Source of the DNA: Umbilicaria muhlenbergii
Taxonomy: Eukaryota; Ascomycota; Lecanoromycetes; Umbilicariales; Umbilicariaceae
Direction of reading: 5' to 3'
DNA length: 64,000 nucleotides
NCBI GenBank assembly: GCA_000611775.1
Contig: KK106983.1
Coordinates: 4,206,808 to 4,270,807 of the forward strand
Shown here one piece after another: positions 59,434-64,000 of the stretch. Under the pieces are notes generated by a model that saw only the letters and a list, made by a program, of their open reading frames with translations, searched no databases and was not told the origin of the DNA. Both the position numbers and the translations under genes were made by a program. Each line of letters begins with the position of its first letter. The stretch's first letter is position 1.

Positions 59434-60128
59434 ATGCGAGCATCCCCACCCCTCGCCATGCTAGCTCTCCTCCACCTCCTCGCCCTCGGTCTAGCAATCC
59501 CCGCCTTCACCTCTCCGCTAGACCCTCGCGGCAAACCGGTCTGCGCCAACTACCCCAACATCATCGCCGGAAAGTGAGCCTTCCCTGATCTTCCTCCCCC
59601 GCATCATCCTTCCACCCCGCTCACACCTCCACCCTCCCCCGCACCCCCCACTCCCAACCCAGCTAACCCTCTCCCTCCCCCCACTCCAGCGCCACGCCCC
59701 GCTCCCTGCACCCCCGCACCACCTTCCGCCTCGCCTCCAACAAAGCCATCCTCTGGTGCATCCCCGGCAGCACCACCTCCATAATCATCACGATCGAAAC
59801 CCTCTTCGCCACCTCCTCCGCAATCCCCGCCCTCCTCTCCACCTGCTCCAGCGCCGTCCGGCAGCACATCCTCTCCCGAGGCGACGGCCTCATCCCGTCC
59901 GGCGTCTTCAGCTGGCCTGGGAACGCGGGCACGACGTGGGCGGATGGACTCGCGCTGCATGTGTGGGATACGAATAACCACCAGGTGACGTGGGGGGTGC
60001 TCGGGGCGGCGTTGGCCGGGGTGGAGGATTTTATGCGCAGGAGGGAGGAGTGGGGGGAGGCGAGCTTTTATATTTATGATGGGGGGGTGGAGGTGGGGAC
60101 TGGGGTTTTGGGGGTGAGTAGGGTCTAG
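59434..60128 (+). CDS. small secreted protein of unknown function
   Basis: Not recognised. Exons are 59434-59573 and 59690-60128 (116-nt intron, CTAACCC branch, CCAG acceptor), giving 192 residues. The N terminus is a signal peptide (ASPPLAMLALLHLLALGLAIPAFTSP). The mature part has three Cys only (VCANYP, LWCIPG, LSTCSS), aromatic residues spread evenly and the blocks ITIETLFATSSAIPALLSTC, GVFSWPGNAGTTWADGLALHVWDTNNHQVTWGVL and EASFYIYDGGVEVGTGVLG, which suggest a compact beta-rich fold. There is no membrane segment and no GPI signal. Size and secretion fit a candidate effector or cell-wall protein; neither is shown. The coding strand is notably C-rich in exon 2 up to about 59930. Confidence 0.75.
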
Positions 60129-60425
60129 AAGAGAGGTGAGGAGGGAGGTAGGAAGAAGGGGTTGTTTGGTTTGGGGTTGGGAGGGAAGGGGTGGGGAGGT
60201 ATGGGATAGAGTATTTTGAGGGGTTCATGATGGTTTATACGTCTATCTGTATGCAATAGGTAGGGGAGGTGGTATCTACACAGTAAGGATAGAAAGCGCT
60301 GATATCTGTTCGCCCACCATATGCTCCCTCCATGTATGCATGCTCTAAACAGTATACGAGGAGATCGTTTTCATGCTTCCATCTCCCCATCTTGAGCCGA
60401 AGGTAGCTTGGATCCAGTATGTCAG

Positions 60426-63354
60426 TCACATCACCACACATCCAATCCCATACATCGCTCTCTCCACCCGCCTCTTCACTTGATACCAATCAGCCCTCCT
60501 CTCCGCAAACTCATACACTTCCTCCGCTCTAAAAATCCCATGGAAGCGATCCCCATCCGCGATAATCGTCGCCAATTCTTTGGCATCCGAGGGGTCAATA
60601 AGATAGATTTGGGAGAGCTCACGTAGGGCGATAAAGTATTGTAGGAGGTCTTGATTCTTGAGCGTTTGGATATAGGTGAAGTAGTGATTCATGTCACTGG
60701 TAGAGCATGAATCAGCGAATGGAAAGCGGGAAAGGATATCCAGTCCATACCTAATGAGCTTGATAGACCCATCAACACTAATGCGCTGCCTTTTCAGGTG
60801 CTTGCAAAGTGCTGCGAACAGGCGCAGTCCAACCTCCTGGTTAAAAACATCCAGCATGTTCTTATCGGTGCTCCCCACTAACATCTTCGTGTGCGAAGAC
60901 ACCACTTCGACCACCTGCCTAGCCGTCTTGCTCGGTCCGACATCGACGACCCTGTTGTTCGCATCACCCGATGCACCGGGATTGAAATCCTCGGCAGCTT
61001 GCGTAGTCGCGCAGATGTACTCGGCTTCAGCCATCAGCGCCTCGATGCCTTTATTCAAGCCGGCAGCTACGCGTTCGTCGAGCATCTGCTCAAAGCGTTT
61101 CTTCTCTTTGACCGCTGGATCTAGGAAATCACTCCGGTCGGTAAGTTTCGTCGCGATTAATTCCTGCTCATAAAAGACATCGAGCATCTGCTGAATGAGA
61201 TCGCCGACATTGACAAGTTCCAGGAAAGTGACGAGTGGCGCAACTCCAGGCTGGCTGTGTTCGCTGACTTCTCTAGGGTTGTAGTTGGACAAGTGCTCGA
61301 CTGCTTGGTCGAAGCCGGCTTTGATATGGCGAGATCCTAGAGTCTGTAACAGGAGAACAAAGATCGCCTCGCATTGTGTACGCGCATCTTTCCCGAGCTG
61401 ACCTTCAAGCCGCACAAACCCAGCGGCCCGCTCGATGCTGGATTTAGCCGCATGCACAAGGTTCAGGGCAACTTCAATACTGAACAGAGACCGTATACCC
61501 TCGAGCCGAGAGTTCATGATTGCGGCCTTGGCAGCCAGCTCGGTCGTAGGAGGCTCGGGCGTTGAAGTTCTCGCTGCTCCAAGAGGTGACGCATCGACAA
61601 TGCCTGGAGTCGACGGCCGCGAAGATGCTTGCGATGCAACGAGCTGTGGGGCCTCCAAGGAGTCTCCATTCACTAAGGCTTTGGCAGTGACGGCTTTACC
61701 CCCAAATGAAGGTAGGACGTTGACGGGCATCATCACCACTTTTTTAAAAGAGCTCAGGAAATCCCGTTTGTCGGCTTGCCGATTGACGTTTGACATGAAT
61801 AATGACTGCATCGAGGCATCTTGCTCGGATAGTTGCCTTTCCCAATTGCCAAGCTCGGTGTCAGAGCGTAGCTTGAAGAAGTCCAGCTCCTCATTTAGAT
61901 ACAGATCAATATGCGGCTCGTAAGCGCTTGCTATAATCTCATCAAGCGTCTCATAGAACTCGTCGCCTGATGTCTGAGTAGGCTGAAGAGACTTGGCGAA
62001 GTGTAAGGCTTGTTCGTAAGTTCCTGAAACAGCTTTGAGGTAAGACTCTATGTTCCTTTGGTGGGCTTCGTCAAACAACGTGGTGAGGTAGTCCGCAAGA
62101 ACATCTTTTCCGACTCTGCGCAAAAGTTCGAGAACGACATCGACTGATGGTGGAAACACACGGTCGATGATAACTGCCTGGGCGTTGAAAGCGGTCGAGA
62201 GATGACTGAAGAAAGCATGAGACTCCTGTAAGGATATACCGCCAGACATGCTCTGGTTTATGCAATCCATTGGGTTGCCGAGGTTCCGTTTTGCAGTGAT
62301 GATAGGGTTTCTGCCAACGAAGCGATCTATAGCCCTTTGTCCACCATTGAGGTCCACCAGTACGCCTGCATATTTCCGCATTTTGCCTTCGACATCTCCA
62401 ATATCAAGCCCTTGTTCGAACTCTCGGGACACAGCGTCCTCGAAAGCGGCCACCAATTCATTTAGCTTCTCTTCCCTCAGCTGCCATCCTTGTGCGATGT
62501 CACTCTTCGCGAAGCGAACCAGCTGGGACAACATTTTCGCTTGCTGGCCTGGATCTCTGTAGGTTCGGAAGACGATCGCATCTGTATGGCTTTTGCATTG
62601 CATAGCGTCCAGATAGAAGGGTGCCAGTGCCCCATAGACCTTGCCATATTCCTGCTTTGCATAGCCACGTATAGAACGGGCTTTGGCTAATATATCAATG
62701 ATAGTATCGGCATCTCGTCTTTTGTTTGGCAGGTCCTTGTTGTCCTGTGGTTTGGTTGATACGTCGATTGCATCAAAGCCGTCATCGAGACTGCCTTGCC
62801 GTACTTTAGATTCTGCAGAGACCGGTTTCGCTTGCTTCTTCACCGCCAAGGTAGCATCAAATATGGTTGTGCCTGGCTGCCCAGGTCCCTCTGTTCTGTG
62901 GACGGTACCATTCGCACCGTTGACCCCAATACCAACCCGCTTGGCTTCCTCTTGGTGTAGTACGTTTTGTGCCTCCATCCTCTTGACCAAAGCTTCCTCA
63001 GCCCTCCTTCTCGCCTCTGCCTCGTCCCAGCATCCCATCAGCCGTAGTCTCTGTACCCATCGAGTGTCATCGTAAACCATTTCGCGCATGCGCTTGGAGG
63101 TTCGAGCGAAGTGAAGTAAATCTGGAACGGGGAGGTAATCGAGGATTGTCGAGAGGATCTCTAGCAACAGTCAGGACTGGGTTATTGCCCACAGCTCGTG
63201 ACACTATACCTGCAGGTAGCAGTGGCTTCGAGGAGACGATCTGAGCTGCTCGCAACGGAGCCAGGATGTCCTGCCGGGGAGGGCCCCCAGTGACTGGTGC
63301 CCTCTTGAAGGCGGACATGGTGGTTTTGGGCTGCGACATCTTGTCAGTCGTCAT
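60426..63354 (-). CDS. RCY1: F-box/Sec10-domain protein RCY1
   Basis: Homologue of yeast Rcy1 and S. pombe Pof6, F-box proteins with exocyst Sec10-like sequence that act with Skp1 in endosome-to-surface recycling and polarity. Exons are 63354-63210 and 63160-60426 (49-nt intron), giving 959 residues. The intron splits the F-box, which joins as LLPAEILSTILDYLPVPDLLHFARTSKRMREMVYDDTRWVQRL. The rest is a helical Sec10-type region with blocks such as FLDAMQCKSHTDAIVFRTYRDP, GEFYETLDEIIASAYEPHIDLYL-like and FPFADSCSTSDMNHYFTYIQTLKNQDLLQYFIALRELSQIYLIDP near the C terminus. Later in-frame Met codons at residues 6 and 13 are alternative starts. The length is close to that of filamentous-fungal relatives. 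Confidence 0.92.
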
Positions 63355-63752
63355 AGATGTTAGCTATACAGGCCGAAAGCCCTCCGTGCCATCAGCCAGC
63401 ACTGTCTTGGGTAGGAACGATCTGGTATGATGTCCTTAGGCTGCGAATCCGGGGCCGCTCTGCAGGCGAGAGCCGTTAAGGACCTTAGCGCCATGACTGG
63501 ATCTTGTACTATATCTGGAGAATCAGCATTTTCATAGAACTGAGATGGTGCTTAAAGCAGTGTGAGAGGTTGCCTTAGGAAACTAGAACTTATAGTTGAT
63601 GTCATGTGCTGAATACAAAAAGTGGGGTAAACTAAGATGCCCTAATCCAGGTTCGAGTATGATTACAAAGTGGTACGCATCAAGGTGTGCCCTCGTGTCT
63701 ATCCAGTAGACAAAGCCCATATCCGGCATCACCAGAAAGAATGCTCATATCA
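63355..63752. other. intergenic: RCY1 promoter and CAP-protein 3' region
   Basis: Both flanking genes are on the minus strand. No gene or repeat was recognised. Confidence 0.5.
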
Positions 63753-64000
63753 TCAGCTCAACAGCACCACAAATACTCCAGCAACAGCCGCTACCACCCA
63801 CCCTGCCCTAGAGCCCCGCTCCCTTCCACCAGCACCACCCAACACCCTCTGTGCTCCCCCAGGCCTACTTATCATCACACCATCTCCACCTTCCACCTGC
63901 ATCTCCACCTCCTGCGCATATTCTCCGCCTACATTTCCCGGAGGCCAATATTCGCAGACCAAGAACCACCCATCCACGCCATTCTTCCCGTTACAATTCA
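63753..64000 (-). CDS. 3' end of a CAP-domain (SCP/PR-1) secreted protein, partial
   Basis: The gene runs off the right edge, so only its last 82 or so residues are seen. They start N-C-N-G-K-N-G-V-D-G and continue WFLVCEYWPPGNVGGEYAQEV. This is the closing motif of the CAP superfamily (fungal Pry1/PR-1-like sterol-binding secreted proteins), with a paired Cys. The end is a small-residue linker, then a hydrophobic tail (GWVVAAVAGVFVVLLS) at the stop codon, as in GPI-anchored proteins. The 5' part and its signal peptide lie outside the window. Confidence 0.8.
   Translation of the reverse strand, partial: NCNGKNGVDGWFLVCEYWPPGNVGGEYAQEVEMQVEGGDGVMISRPGGAQRVLGGAGGRERGSRAGWVVAAVAGVFVVLLS

Noticed and set aside
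1-64000. CRISPR arrays or bacterial operons
   Set aside because: No spaced direct repeats were found, and gene structure with spliceosomal introns is eukaryotic throughout.

Overview
The window looks like nuclear DNA of a filamentous ascomycete (Pezizomycotina). Most genes are split by short GT-AG introns of about 45-90 nt with CTAAC-like branch sites. The proteins match fungal families: a NUC-1/PHO80-type cyclin, the Csi2 family, KHA1, a Pth11-like (SAT4) membrane protein, an NLR-type N-terminal domain joined to ankyrin repeats, and 2EXR/F-box-like proteins. Several relics carry in-frame stops of the kind C-to-T/G-to-A change would make, which fits repeat-induced point mutation (RIP). A Dothideomycete is my best guess, but that is impression, not proof.

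Layout. 1-4.6 kb: a short-chain dehydrogenase, an O-methyltransferase relic, then about 1.4 kb of gene-poor DNA. 4.6-8.9 kb: a complete eight-exon telomerase reverse transcriptase gene on the minus strand. 11.3-17.6 kb: a large DH-BAR-SH3 Rho-GEF, convergent with an NF-X1 zinc-finger protein (FAP1, 18.3-22.1 kb). 22.8-30.5 kb: a BEM46-like hydrolase divergent from the proteasome beta-1 subunit PRE3, then a PHO80-like cyclin and a double 2EXR/F-box-like protein. 31-37.7 kb: an AT-rich, gene-poor island with degraded copies of the unknown gene that borders it (37.7-38.75 kb). 39.6-45.3 kb: ATP11, a peroxisomal 4-coumarate-CoA-ligase-like enzyme and an ankyrin protein. 46-48.6 kb: a dead secreted alpha/beta-hydrolase gene and a 315-bp MITE-like element. 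48.8-64 kb: KHA1 antiporter, SAT4/rhodopsin-domain protein, CSI2, FCF1, a small secreted protein, the F-box/Sec10 protein RCY1, and the 3' end of a CAP-domain protein.

Most of the genes are independent housekeeping genes: telomere replication, ribosome biogenesis (FCF1), ATP synthase assembly (ATP11), proteasome (PRE3), membrane recycling (RCY1), ion homeostasis (KHA1), polarity (Rho-GEF) and phosphate signalling (PHO80-like). I see no metabolic cluster. The accessory material lies in three places: 2.5-4.5 kb, 31-39 kb and 46-48.6 kb. Spliced coordinates were worked out by hand from splice signals, reading frame and remembered family sequences; exons are given in each entry.
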